A stretch of DNA of 64,000 nt from Trichoplax sp. H2 (lineage: Eukaryota; Placozoa; Uniplacotomia; Trichoplacea): positions 186,001 to 250,000 of the forward strand of contig NOWV01000059.1 in assembly GCA_003344405.1 (NCBI GenBank). Reading direction: 5' to 3'. This document shows, piece after piece, positions 27,901 through 40,207 of the stretch. How positions within the stretch are numbered: the stretch's first letter is position 1; each line of letters starts with the position of its first letter. The notes under the pieces were generated by a model that worked only from the letters and a program-made list of their open reading frames with translations, was not told the DNA's origin and made no database searches. A program made the translations under genes and the position numbers.

Positions 27901-30900
27901 CAAGCTTCGATGATGACAGTAAAGAATTATTAGTTTTGTGAACATTCCAGCAACGTCGGAAGTCGCATAATTCTTGGGCATGATTTTGTATAAATTGTAA
28001 AAGAATAGCTTTCTTATTAATTGAAGAAGATGAGCACTGAGCAACTATTTGAGTTGTTGCCTCTTTGGAGATGCCAATATTTGAAAAGAAGCCGTTAGGT
28101 AAATGTTTCTCCGAGAGTATAAAAGGAAGAAAGGCAGGTATTTCGTCGTAAAGACACCGTGTATATGGATGTTCGAAAACATCAATTAAGAGCTTTTCGG
28201 CGTAATTCAAGTAATGTAATATAGCAGAATCATTAAAATATCCTTTTAGGTAACATATCCAATTCCGACGAAGTTTCCAATCAGCCATCGAGCTTTTTTC
28301 AATAAATATCTTTATGGCATTTTGCTTATCACGAGTCAAGCTACTTTCATCGGTGTTCACCAATAATGACTGCAATAGATATCCCTGCCATAAAACGTAT
28401 CCGTAAATCGGATGAGTAGTCAATTCAGCAACAGACGGAATGAAAATTGCATTTGAATCATCTAGGCGATTTATCGATTCTATGTCAGTTATGCCTATAA
28501 TCTTCTACAAGAATAAAGAAATTGTATGACAGCGATTGTTAATATACTGACACATCTACCAATACATTAGTAAATCAAATCTCAGAATGATAACAAATGA
28601 TCTCACCCCCTCCTTAATCTTAGCGTTAGGTTGTCCCGGAGAATTTAATCGTGGATTGTTTTTGCATATTAGGCCATGAGAATAATACTTACTTGCAAGC
28701 TGGGATTCAGATAACATGGTCTGTCGAAAATTGACTATTTTAATGAAAAGAAACAATATTTTAACGATTTTTGTAACCGCCAATCGTTTAATATGATCTT
28801 AACATTATTAACTTCATATTCTGACCTGTACCGTCGTCAAGTGATACCATTTGCTTCGCTATAAGATCTAACATAGCAGTATCGCGCAATCCAGTGGCTC
28901 TACATAATGTATGAATATCTTGGACGCTAAAAGAATCATTAAGAAATATCTCAATACCACGATTTCTCATAGCCCTTGATAGATCTCCATGCTTAGGGTC
29001 AACACACATAATGATTCGGAAATTAGGATGTGGTCGAACGTTTTCTAGTGAACCATCAAGCATGCCACGTTCGGTAATTACTAAAGACCCGTTAGGTTCC
29101 AGTAGCGGATTAAGACGATCTAGTACTGACGCATTACAAAAACTAGCGTTGTCAATGAGAAGCCAGTAACCATTCTTCATGGCTTCAACTACAATGCTTT
29201 CAATCCATTCAAATTGACCTCCTAGTTTATTCGCATGTTGTTGATACATTTTCTTAACCTTTAGAATTTCTCTTGGTATATTTTGTAGATCATCATTAAA
29301 GCTAAATACTTCAAAAGATTTCGTTATGTTATCTATGATATCGTCCAGATAATCTACTATTTGCCAAAACGAATTTTCAAACCCTAAGTTACTATCGTAT
29401 ATATTCTTAAATGACAGCCACTTATAGAATAACTTGGATATATCAGAATCTCGATTAAATTGTTCCGATGTAAATCTGTTACTGCATAAAAATACCAGAT
29501 TATCTATGGATTCTATTAACTGTTTTATATGTCGCGTTATTGACACCTGCTCGAAACCTCCGAGCAATTCTGTAGTATCCATTGAACTATTTACAGGAAG
29601 CACTTTTAAGATGTTACCAGTAAGTTCGGAAAGTATCCTTACTAAAGAACTTTTACCACATCTACTATTGCCAATTATTATAGGCATCCATTGCATCTCC
29701 ATACACGTTGCGACAGCTTCTAGCGGCTGCAATATATTTTGTAAAATGTAGTATTCCCTATTTTCAATGTTATTGCCAGATATTAAGCGACGCGGAAGAC
29801 AGGTATAACCAAGCTGAACAAAGTCAGACGACAGCCAAAATTGATGACAAGATTTATACAGCTGGAGCTTTGGATCCAAATGGTTGTCTTGATCACAAAA
29901 GCACTCATTATATAATCTATATATCATTTCTCTATCACCATCAGTTCGCATTCTAGATGCATAAATTAACTCAACAAAGCGTCCCGGGTTTACTTCACCG
30001 ATTTCTTGGTAACGATACAACAGTTCGCACCAGCGAAACAAGTCTCTTAAATTAAATTCCCACAAATTACCAGTTAAACCCCATTTACGCTCAATCGTGA
30101 CTTCTTTATAGATTAGAGAATTGAATGTAATCATTTTCTGCAATAAATCAGTATCTAAAGTTGGATATGTACTTTTACAAATAAATAAGTAGTCCTGTTC
30201 CGTCAATGGATCGATATACACCTGAGTAAAGCGATTGATAAATGATTTGGGAAGGCCTTTTCTACCACCACCTTGTCCAAGAGGATTTTGGCAAGCAAAG
30301 ATTCGAGTATTTGGTTGGACATTAAAGGTCAGACCTAGCTCTGGAATAAAGACTTCTCCTCTGTGATCGAAACAAGCATTAAGACCCTCTAAGACTGGTT
30401 GCGAGGCTAAATTTAATTCATCTAGTAATATCCATTTGCCTGCTTTTAACGCCGATAAGAATGGGCCATCTCTCCACCTAAATTCACCGCTATTGCCACC
30501 CTCAACTGGAAGATCACAGCCAAATAAATCAGTAATATCGGTTTGCTCAGACAGATTTATCCTTACTACTTCATTAAGGGTTGCTTTAGCAAGGGCTGTT
30601 ACTAAGCTGGTTTTACCAACACCCGGTGAGCCCTCTAGTAGGATAGGTTTATTTAGCTGCAATCCTCGCAGAAGTCGTAACGCATTGAATATAGTTGTTG
30701 GAGCTTCTATTGCATAATTAAAGCTATCATAGCTATATTTACTTCCTTTCGATATTGAAAAATATTCAATTGAAAACATTTCGGGTGATGAATTGATAAT
30801 CAAATTTTTCGGTTGACTACCGACTATCTTGTTTACTTGAATCTGTATGTTATTATAGATACTAGTATTAGCAATTTGATTAATAATGAAGTCAAAACAA

Positions 30901-33900
30901 CTCTGTCTGCTATTTGAAATAGACGCAGTATTATTGGTCAATCCACTGCCAGAACCAAGACCATCGATAAAAACCAGACAAGCCCCATGTATGTATGATA
31001 AGCAAGAATTCATTTCATATTTAGCAGTACATACATTAATAAAATTAGTCCACGATAGTAAATCCCTTATACTAAATACGAAGTTATTAATTAACTTTGA
31101 TTTCGAAAACCAATCAATAAAGTTCAAGATATTTTGGCCTATTAATCTCTTTTCATCGCTGCTAGTAGGTAACGTTAAGTTATTTTCGATAATCATCATT
31201 AAGTCGTGACGAATACTAGTTACTGGGCACCAAATCTCTGTAAATCGATTGCGAAGGGCTGGAGATAACTCCTTCTTACCATAGTCACCGCTAGGGTTCA
31301 TTGTAGCGACAACTTTAAATTTAGGGTGGGCGATAATCTGCTCAACTTCATCAGTTAAGGAAGCATTTGTGGCCCCCTTTTCCGCTAAAACTAAGAGTCT
31401 CTTATCAGACTCTAAGACACTATTCAACCTTTCAAGCACCGAATCATCAGCTAAGGATATCTCATCAATAAGAAACATACCTCCAGATTGCATAGCCGTC
31501 ACTAGCGGACCATCATACCATTTAAAAAGTATGCTATTTTTGGAATCTGCACTTTCAGTGGTATCGCACTGACGTAATGGTCGTAAGTTACCAATAAAAT
31601 CAGCGGTATCGGTGTGCATGTGGCAATTGACAGTGAACAATTCCTGCCTATATAATTCTGCAAATACCTGACAAACAGTCGTTTTACCGCAGCCAGTTTC
31701 ACCTACTAGTAATACAGGTTCACCAAAACTCAAAGCACGGCTAACAAGAACAGCGAGCCTTCGAAAATTATGGGTTAGTACAACACGTGGTGTCTCCGTA
31801 TAGCCATCCTGTAAAGACATAATAGCATTTAATGATGTACGTGTAGTATCCGACCAATGCGTTGAAGTAGTAAGCATTCGTTCATTATTTGATCCATATA
31901 GTAATTCCGGGTTAATTTCTCTTTTAAAGTGCTTTTTGATAACATCTATAATGACTTGCTCTTCACTTTCGCAGCGCACTCTACCTGCTAACAGCATATA
32001 ACCTTCGTCGGCCAGGTGCTGATCCCAGTCATAAAATTTTTTTTCATCACTTCTTTCAGCATTGCGATAACGTTCAGCCCAACGGAACAAATCTCGTAAT
32101 GTGATAAAGCCTCTTTTACCAGCAAAAACATTAGACTGGCATCGAAGTGTCTGTAGATTATGCATTACTTTGACAAGCTTCTGACCATACGATTCCGGAA
32201 GTTTGCAACGTTCACATAGTATTGTTATTAATTCTTTCGATGGAATTTCGTCATAGTGTAATTCAATAAAACGATTTCTAAAGGCTCTCGATAAAATCTT
32301 TCTTCCACCGTAATGACCAGCAGGATTTTGCGTAGCAAAAATTCTGAACCGATGGTGGGCTGGAACTACTTCCTGTGTTTCAGTGATAAAAAGTTCTCGG
32401 TTATCATCTAAAACTCGATTAAGAGCTTCTAATACATCACTTGGAGCGAGATTTAATTCATCCAATATAATCCAATAGCCTTTACGCATAGCCATGGGCA
32501 GAATACCTTCCTTAAAATATAGTTTGCCATTCTCATTGGCAGTGTAACATCCAATATATTCTTGTAGATCGGTATGTTCATGATTATTAATACGTACACA
32601 ATGATTACCTGTAGCCTCAGCTAGCCAATGTACAAGACTTGTTTTACCAACGGAAGTTTCACCCTGTAATAGTATAGGGAAGTAACTTAGAGAAACTATT
32701 CTAGCAAGGTCTTTCAAGTGCTGCTTTACAGTTGGAGTCATAATATAATTTTCATCGATTTTTTTAATTTTTTCTCCGGCATCGATCCAATATCCTTCAA
32801 TCGGAACATTCTTGCTAGCATGAGGCTGGGGCAGAGGTATCTGTAACACGGAATTCTTTATACTTGTGGTGGAATTAGTATTTACAATGCAAGATCTGAT
32901 CAAAGATTCAACAATGTCGTGAGAAGGCGCATCCAGCTGTGTCAGAAAGCTTACGCAAAAACATTCGTACAAGGATCTAATACTAGTCCCACAGGGGTTA
33001 GTTGATGCTAGGTTTAATGCCCTACATAAAGTTCTAAGAGTAAAATTAGGCCTACGTCCAGTTCCATCACTTAAAGAAACTTCCGATAATTTTCTAGCTT
33101 GCAGATAAAACTTTATTATACCATCAATTTGTAAGCCAGATAGCGCTAAACCTTCCATATAATCTGTAACTAATATCTTTAGGTCATTCTCGTGTAATAA
33201 CTCATCAACAAATACTTCTGTGAATCTGTTCCTAATACCAGTAGGGATGTCCTTTTTACCAATATCGTTAGCAGGATTCATACAAGCAAATAAATGAAAT
33301 CCTTCTTGTCTCAGGACAGGCATTATATCTCCTTTCTCTGTCAAAGCAATAGAACCAAATTTGCTTTCCAATATGCTATTTAAGCACTCTAGCGTTTCAG
33401 ATGAAGCCAAGTTAATTTCATCTAATAATATCCATTCACCATTTTTTAAGGCTTCTGTTAAGGCGCCCTACAATAAAATCAATCAGTTTAGGAAATTAAT
33501 GGCCCGGAAATAAATTAATTAAGCATACATCTTTTTCGACCTACTTCTTTAAAGGAGAATAGCAGCGCACTTTCAACGAATTTAATCTGCTTTTTCAGTG
33601 TATCTATTTCGCTTTTTAGTTCGACCCAATTACTTCTTAAAGTATCTTTATGGCTAGTATCTGCTAGATTAATGATGTATAGCACATTACATTTAATCAT
33701 TGGGAAATCCCTACATACTGCTTAATTATAATATACCTAATTTTGTTATAGCAGAAACTATAGCGTGTTCGCAAAGTTTTAAAATTGCATTCCATTCTTG
33801 GCGTCTAAATGATTCCTAAGATAAAATTTTACTTAGTTGTCTTATGATTAACAGCGTTAGTTGGAAGGCTCAATGATAGCAACTCACTTGAATATGGCCA

Positions 33901-36900
33901 AGAAATTTTATATTCTGCTTCTTTGAGAAGGTTTGGCAAAATAAGGTCTCAAACTTTTGACGGAATGGGGTAATTACATATCTTAATTCGGCAGGCTTAA
34001 ATCTAATTTGAAATTAAATCATTAATTTATCATAATGGCATAATTCCATCATATTATACAATAAAGTAACAGTAGACCTACCCGCCTAATAAATCAACGG
34101 TATCACTTTGCTGACTCATATTAATGACAGTTAATTTGTGACCTAAGGGTTTAATAGCAACGAAAATATACAAAATTACTTACTGTGAGCCTACACAATT
34201 AGTAGAAGCACTAATGATCTTACCTAATTCTCGAGCTAGAAATTGAATAGTACTTGTTTTACCAGTACCAGTCTCACCAACTAGAAGAACTGGTTCCTGC
34301 AGTTTAATGCACTTTGTAATACGTTCCAACAGAATGCATGCTTGTCTTGTAAATGAAAATCTTTTAATGTTAACATCATTCCTACAACGTATTACATCGA
34401 ATTAAAAGATCTTAGCCAACAATAGCCATTAAAGATGCCAATCTACCAAAAATTTACTATTTTCTTAATGAGGTTCCATAGCTTAGTAAGTGCTGACTTA
34501 CCATGATAACAAATTACGCTTGCTTCTAACTTTGCCAATAATAGTATTACCGATAGTTATTGAGTCCGAATTACTTTGTATTTGCGGTTTATATTTACGG
34601 AATATGTATTCTACCTATAACATTTAAAATATTAATATTCTTATTAACTTTTAAATGACGAAATACAACGAATGTTATAGCTGTATTGTGTCCAAGTATC
34701 GAACTGTGTAGCGTACTTTATCTTTTGATAATCCGAATTTTCCTCCAATCGTATGCAATATCAGCAACCTTTCGTCGCGTGCAGCGACAGCAGAACAGAA
34801 GCAGTCGTACACCTACCGAAAAAGTAGAATTATAACTGGAGAATAAACTATTTTTGGCGAATTTGTTTGCACACCTCCTGAAAAATTTCAACAGCTTCAA
34901 TGCCGGACCAAGAATAAGATTGTATAGCTGATGCTATTCGATTGCAACATTTCATGAAATCTCTACATATAGGATAGAACAAGTCTATGAGTTATTGCAA
35001 AACCTCTGCGTTTCTTCCATTTAACAATAACATAGGGTGCAGCAATCTCAAATTCGTTCATTTTAAAAATGCACATATACCTCGTAGATAATAATCGTGT
35101 ACTACCGCAGAAATAACTACCACTTAGATTGCGTTTTTCCTCTCTTAGTATTTCGTAAACCTCTAGAATCTTCTTAAGGATGGTGGTTATATTAGGAAAT
35201 CGGATGGTAGCCACCTTAAGCAGTAATAACGTAAGAGCATTTTAACATTCAAAAGCGGTGCATACCTAACGAGAGACATGAATAAAGATACATTCTATAA
35301 TCGAAATGTTATTCTATACACACGATATATACCTTCATTAACTCAATATCAGTTAAACTTGGCAGATGGACTCTTGTCAAGTACAAACAGAGTAATGTAA
35401 ATTCGCTGTACATATTCGGGGTGTAACCTTCTTTCTCATCTAGTGGCAATCTATATAGTATAAAACAATTAAGCCAATCCCAGTAACCTTTCAATTAGCC
35501 GTGACATATCTATGCTAACCTGTATGTCGCAAAGAGTCGAAAGTCAGGATGTACTCTAATTACTGCATTTTGTTCTAAAATAGTTAAGCGGCCGGTCTCA
35601 AGCAATGGAAGCAGAATCGAAATCTTTGATAGAATAAGGCAATAAAAATCGATTAAATTAAAACAGCTACTCTATGTTAAGAGAAATATTTCAACTTGAA
35701 CCGAAAGCTTACAACATCCATTGGAGCACAATCAATATCTTCTAAGAGAAGCCAATATCCTTCTTGCACCGCCTGAAAAAGGAAACTGTCTTTAATTTTT
35801 ATAGCATCTAGTTAACGCTATCAAGCATGATGTTACCTTAAGCCTTAACAGAAACTGACAGATTAAAGACGATAAGGCATTATATGCTTACACGAGTTAA
35901 AGCACCAGGCCTCCATACAAATTCTCCAGGTACGTTAGTACAGCAATACGCACCTAATAGAGACTTTACGATACGCAACATATACATATTACAGTCGCAA
36001 TCCCGGATCAAAAAATTTAATATATACGCGTCCAGGAGTTGACAAAATTACAATGCTAAAAGACTATTTTATGAGTTCTTACTTTACTATCCATTTGATC
36101 GCTCATTTGGACTTTGATAAAATTGGGTGGGCCTATGCGTCCTGTCACTTTTGCTAAATATTCGATGATCATGGTCTTACCAGATCCTACGTAACCTTCA
36201 AGTAAAATTGATGAACCAGAAGAAATAGCTAATGCCAATATTTGTAATACTCGAGATGTTGTATCAACGAGCACTGTATGATTGGTTTGGAATATTTCCT
36301 AATGTAAGCAAATACCATGTTCACTTATGACAAGCCATATCACCCATACGATGAATAGTTAATTGATAAGGTAAATTAGTATTATCGTTTACCTCATTAC
36401 TTTTCGCTGAGCAGATTGGTAAAAGAACTCCGCAAACGTTAACTACAGTATCTACCAAAGAGGATGATGGTATTTCCAAAAAATTTTCAACACTATTTTC
36501 TGAATCTCTTTCTTTTTCAAGTACTATATCAATCATCGAAAGTTCTTTTTCGAACGGCACACAATAGAGAAATCTAAAAATGAAACGAAATTTTAGTATT
36601 ATAATGAGAACTGAATAAAATATTTCCACATAGGGAATTATAATAAAACAGTTGCACATTGATGTCGGTTGAATTCAGTTTATGTACATGTCAGTGACAG
36701 CCATAAAAATATATGAACGTACCTTAAAGTGAGACGATCATCAATTTCGGATGGCACCAATGAGCTCACAAATTTGCGGCAGGCGCCATTATTTAATTTG
36801 GTTGTTATAGCATAACATTGGGCAATTAACCTTATAACCAATATTAAAGAGTTAAAAATATAAGATTTACGGCATACCGTAACATTTCATTGCATTATCA

Positions 36901-39410
36901 TATCGAAATATATCTTAGAAAGAACATTTATCAATGCGAATGCTAATTCAGTTAATATTTCCCATACATCGAACATTAAGTTGTATAGAAATATACATTT
37001 GGGCCCATTAAGGACTGTTACCGCACAAAAATCGTACATACCATCTTAAGTCTGAACATGGATGATCGATAAGTTGCAAAAACTTGGACCAATCGTAAAA
37101 GTGTACAAAAGTTTCTCTCGAATATCGAAGAAGTCTATATAAAAATGTTCCAATAAAGAATTATATTGGCATGAATGAATTTTGATTCTTTTCAGTAATA
37201 ACCAATGTAAGATTTGTATAACCTAAATGCTGTCTCCGCTATGATGCAACATTCTTCATCATCCATCTAATGCGTTGATATTTACAAGAATGCATAATAA
37301 GGGTTAAAAATAGTTAGAAAAACATTACGGTAGATCACATAGATGCAATATCTGCTGCAATATCATTATATACGTACATACATATAATTTTTTAGATAAT
37401 TAAGCTGATCTTAACAATTTACCTTATTATTTTCACAAAGTTGATAAAAAAAAGGTGGATTCGATTTTAGATATTTTACAACAAATCTGAAATGAATAAT
37501 GTAGCATTGAACACATCATCATAACCACAAAGTAGTTTAATCGTGTGTGTATGTAATATTATTTTATCTTAGTACAGTACTGAAGGATTTTAGACTGAAG
37601 TTGTTATGACATAATCATCCATATTGTAAGTAATATGTCTCTGTACAGTATTAATAGCTTACGGAAGAATACGTGGAGTCTGTGGTAAAATTCGACTCAG
37701 GCAATAAGAAAAATGCTGATGCCATAGCCAATTGAATTCTTGCGACTTAGGGCAACGCCGATTACATCTTTCGATCAAGTCAAGGATAATCGCACGAAAA
37801 GCTGAAGCAACATGTAAAGTTAATTTTGTGTCCAGTAACATATCAGCAACTTTATCGAGTAAAAGTTGGACGTCCTAGAACAAAAAAAGCCATGGTTTAG
37901 TACACCGATACAATTAAAAAGTTTAATTTAAGGCGTCAATTATAATTACTGATGATATATAAGTTGGAATTTTACTCATAATTCGCAATCTAGTGGCAAT
38001 GAATGTCTTTTATGGTATCAAGCACTCTTAAAATTATAATTATGTGATATATATTTTCTACAGTATTAGCTTATTCATTCAATTATTAGCATTTTCATTG
38101 TTGAGTTAAATATACGAAAGCAGAGCAAAATAAATGAACTTTTTTAAGTTCAATTAGTTTTTGTAGTTTAAAATGTCGATAAAATGCGCGTTAGCTGAGA
38201 TAACTTTCAGTAGTGGCGATACTTGACCCGAAATTGGGTACACGAATCCACAATATATATTCAATAAATAATTACATACGGGTATATAATCAATTGATTG
38301 AGTATTTCGTAGAGTTCAAGCATGTCCAGTAGTTGCAAGGTAATGCTACAAACGGTGTGTAACCAGAAATCGATTCTACCCATCACATTAATCTGTACTA
38401 TATACAGCACAATACTATGCTGTCGCAGTAAATGCTTTTACTGCTGGACCGTATACCATCAAGCATATGCGTATTATGTGTGTATATGCTGCATGACGTT
38501 GATATTCATTCAATTTCTTAGCCGTAGTATTCAGTAAAAGCATAAAAGACTAATAACTTTAAAATACTTAATTACACATTGAGCATAAATGCAATCGATC
38601 TTAGATATTGTATATTAAAGTGAGCACCTATATTACCGTAGAAAATTTCTGCTTTATATCAGACCAGCAATGAAGTAACTATTTCGATTGCTGAATTGGA
38701 TATCCATCAAGCATATCCAGTCAACGTGCACAACACGGTTTTAAGGTTGATAGTAGGTTTTATTTTATATAAATATAGCTACTAGTAAGCTATAAAAGCC
38801 AGGCGGTCTCAAGTTGTTAAACTATAAATGACTTTGAATGGCAAAATCGATTTAGATATGTATACAGTAGTACAGTTGTCTAGTTTAGGATTTAAATCAA
38901 GCGTAGTTGTACTGGTACTCGTACGGGTACATGATACTGTGCAAATATGCATGCAATAACTTGATCGGTCAACGTGTATTAGATTTGACCTAGCTATTTA
39001 TTACTTATTTTGCACCTCAATTCTGTCAGACGTCAACAGAGTGATCGTTATAGAAAATACCTTTATTAGGTACATTGTACTGTATAGCATATATACTTCG
39101 TGGAACATGCCTTGGTTCCTTCGTTGTACTTACATACTGTACGCGTCTATATTGTGCTTAGTGCTCTAATTTCTAGTTCAACGAGTAAAATTTAGCAGAA
39201 CACCGTAAGCTATTACATGAGTGACTGCTTCAAAGTTGTGCAAATTCGTTTTAAGATCCAATATAAGCTATAGCAGACAGGTAATTTCAAGATACTCACA
39301 AGATTACTTCCATATTGCCTTACTGGCAACATGATATCTTCATCTACTCTAATCTTCTCACACCATGATGATAATTTGGTGAGGTTGATAAAAAAATTAG
39401 CTGTATCCAT
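18935..39410 (-). CDS. MDN1: midasin, AAA+ ribosome-assembly ATPase (complete)
   Basis: Midasin is the giant nuclear dynein-like ATPase that strips assembly factors (Ytm1/WDR12, Rsa4/NLE1) from pre-60S ribosomes. I rebuilt 30 phase-consistent exons, high to low: 39410-39300, 37874-37663, 37496-37433, 37266-37223, 37134-37042, 36830-36723, 36573-36393, 36298-36083, 35963-35892, 35772-35713, 35623-35520, 35450-35333, 35214-35081, 34962-34875, 34812-34717, 34614-34502, 34381-34224, 34142-34082, 34002-33888, 33815-33737, 33663-33545, 33467-28826, 28734-28607, 28504-22052, 21977-21840, 21752-19671, 19579-19442, 19364-19284, 19184-19137, 19069-18935. They give about 5396 residues (human about 5600). 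Six AAA modules have Walker A loops near residues 306 (GYVGSGKT), 640 (GETGTGKT), 1051 (GETSVGKT), 1371 (GETGCGKT), 1728 (GSPGVGKT) and about 2080 (GNSRCGKS). A long linker, an Asp/Glu-rich region and a C-terminal MIDAS domain (DDSSSM near 5188) follow. The first exon is the least certain: its sequence is weakly conserved, but its donor and phase fit. Confidence 0.96.
19671..21752 (-). other. MDN1 exon 26: acidic tail and MIDAS domain
   Basis: The exon begins in phase 0 at 21752, giving LLDAKQDGESQQ and then the conserved AIEMSEDFDG. About 350 Asp/Glu-rich residues follow, then the conserved block YRTGKRLNIRKVIPYIAS and the MIDAS strand YQIVLAIDDSSSM. The D-x-S-x-S motif chelates Mg2+ and grips the UBL domains of Rsa4/Ytm1-type partners. 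The acidic part is compositionally unlike its neighbours but is standard for this family. Confidence 0.94.
22052..28504 (-). other. MDN1 exon 24: linker region, one 6453-base exon
   Basis: This exon encodes 2151 residues without interruption. It covers the helical linker between the AAA ring and the acidic tail, the most weakly conserved part of midasins. Recognisable islands include LKEFVKISKWND-like text (DFVKISKWNDYNYWSL), GMSYRKGL and NVERCHGFG, which match human midasin as I recall it. Entry (28504) and exit (22052) are both phase 0. Confidence 0.93.
28826..33467 (-). other. MDN1 exon 22: end of AAA2 through AAA6
   Basis: One 4642-base open exon encodes about 1547 residues. It starts inside AAA2 at the Walker B strand (GEWILLDEINLASSE) and runs through AAA3 (GETSVGKT; GYWIILDELNLAPSD), AAA4 (GETGCGKT; GMFLIDEISLADDS), AAA5 (GSPGVGKT; GKWILLDELNLASQP) and AAA6 (GNSRCGKS; GYWLLIDNASFCN). 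AAA3-AAA5 have intact Walker B acidic residues. In AAA6 the Walker B motif reads LLIDN, with Asn in place of the catalytic Glu, as also recalled for human midasin (LLMDN). Confidence 0.95.
39300..39410 (-). other. probable first coding exon of MDN1
   Basis: An ATG at 39410-39408 opens 37 codons (MDTANFFINLTKLSSWCEKI...) ending at a canonical donor (CTT|gtgagt). The donor is phase 0, as is the acceptor of the next exon at 37874, which begins DVQLLLDKVADMLL like the midasin N-terminus. The intervening intron would be about 1.4 kb, the largest in the gene. Similarity to other midasin starts is weak. Confidence 0.5.
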
Positions 39411-39467
39411 CTTGACTCTCTTTCCAATCAATCAATTCCAATATGATGACGTAATTTCTCCAGGAAT

Positions 39468-39619
39468 GCTATCAGTACAGCAGTCGATAAAGCAACACCA
39501 TTTACACATGCACCAATTCAATCAGTTTCTAACTCATTCACAGGAATTTCAGGCTAAATTGCAAAATAGCCGGCTTTCCAGAATGAATGATGAAGGGAGT
39601 ATTGCTATGAATAACTGCA
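39468..39619 (+). other. possible exon of an unidentified plus-strand gene
   Basis: An ATG at 39468 opens a His/Gln-rich frame (MLSVQQSIKQHHLHMHQFNQ...) of about 50 codons. It stops at a near-perfect donor (AACTGCAG|gtaagt) after 39619. A frame continuous upstream overlaps the proposed MDN1 first exon on the other strand. I could not find a matching next exon, so this is unsupported beyond the open frame and the donor. If real, it would be head-to-head with MDN1. Confidence 0.25.
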
Positions 39620-39750
39620 GGTAAGTACTCCAATCTTGATCGGAGAGGACATCAACTGGTTGGTGTAATTTAACTACAGTACACGTGCGCAAGGACCCAG
39701 CGTCCAGTCCGGTCCAGTCCAGTACAGTATCGTAGGGTTGTAGCACCCTG

Positions 39751-39919
39751 TACTGTACACTGTACTGTACAATACCTAGAACTGTACAACTAGTCACTGT
39801 GTTGGCAGTAAGCAGTTCCTATCATTCGTTACAAATATTGACATACTATACTGTTGTGGTCTGTAACCGACTCGTGCATACAGTACTCTACTGTACACTG
39901 TACTGTACAGTACTGTATA
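39751..39919. repeat. cluster of palindromic TACTGTAC-type words
   Basis: The 20-mer tactgtacactgtactgtac occurs at 39751-39770 and again at 39889-39908; the second copy runs on into cagtactgtata. The word is nearly self-complementary, so the two copies and their surroundings can pair in either orientation. Shorter versions (gtactgta, tacagtac) are scattered elsewhere, for instance near 47930-47990 and 57040-57060. Confidence 0.75.
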
Positions 39920-39975
39920 CTGTGCTCCTAGTGAGGGAATCGGCGATACTATCAATATACCGTGGGAATATTGCA

Positions 39976-40207
39976 CCTCGATTTTTAAGAATTAACCAGT
40001 TTATTAATTAATTCAATGATTATAGCAATGTAACTTCCGTTTTATAATTATTGATATATAATAATCTATATCTACATACGAGTATATAATACTGTGCCTC
40101 GATTTTTAAGAATTAACCAATTTATTAATTAATTCAATGATTATAGCAATATAACTTCCGTTATATAATTATTGATATATAATAATCGATATCTATATAC
40201 GAGTATA
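39976..40207 (+). repeat. tandem duplication, two units of 121 bp
   Basis: Unit 1 (39976-40096) begins cctcgatttttaagaatt and unit 2 (40097-40207, slightly incomplete) repeats it with a few substitutions and a constant 121-base period. Both contain ttattaattaattcaatg and end in cgagtata. It is a recent local duplication in AT-rich intergenic DNA. Confidence 0.9.

Noticed and set aside
36321-36392. Extension of MDN1 exon 7 to the end of its open frame
   Set aside because: The frame runs into a stop. A donor at a codon boundary (GAG|gtaaac, exon end 36393) gives a phase-0 junction to the AAA1 exon.
36878-36914. Candidate MDN1 exon reading IFRYDNAMKCY
   Set aside because: The phases do not match the neighbouring exons, while exon 36830-36723 joins directly and reproduces the conserved RW..A.C.A pattern.
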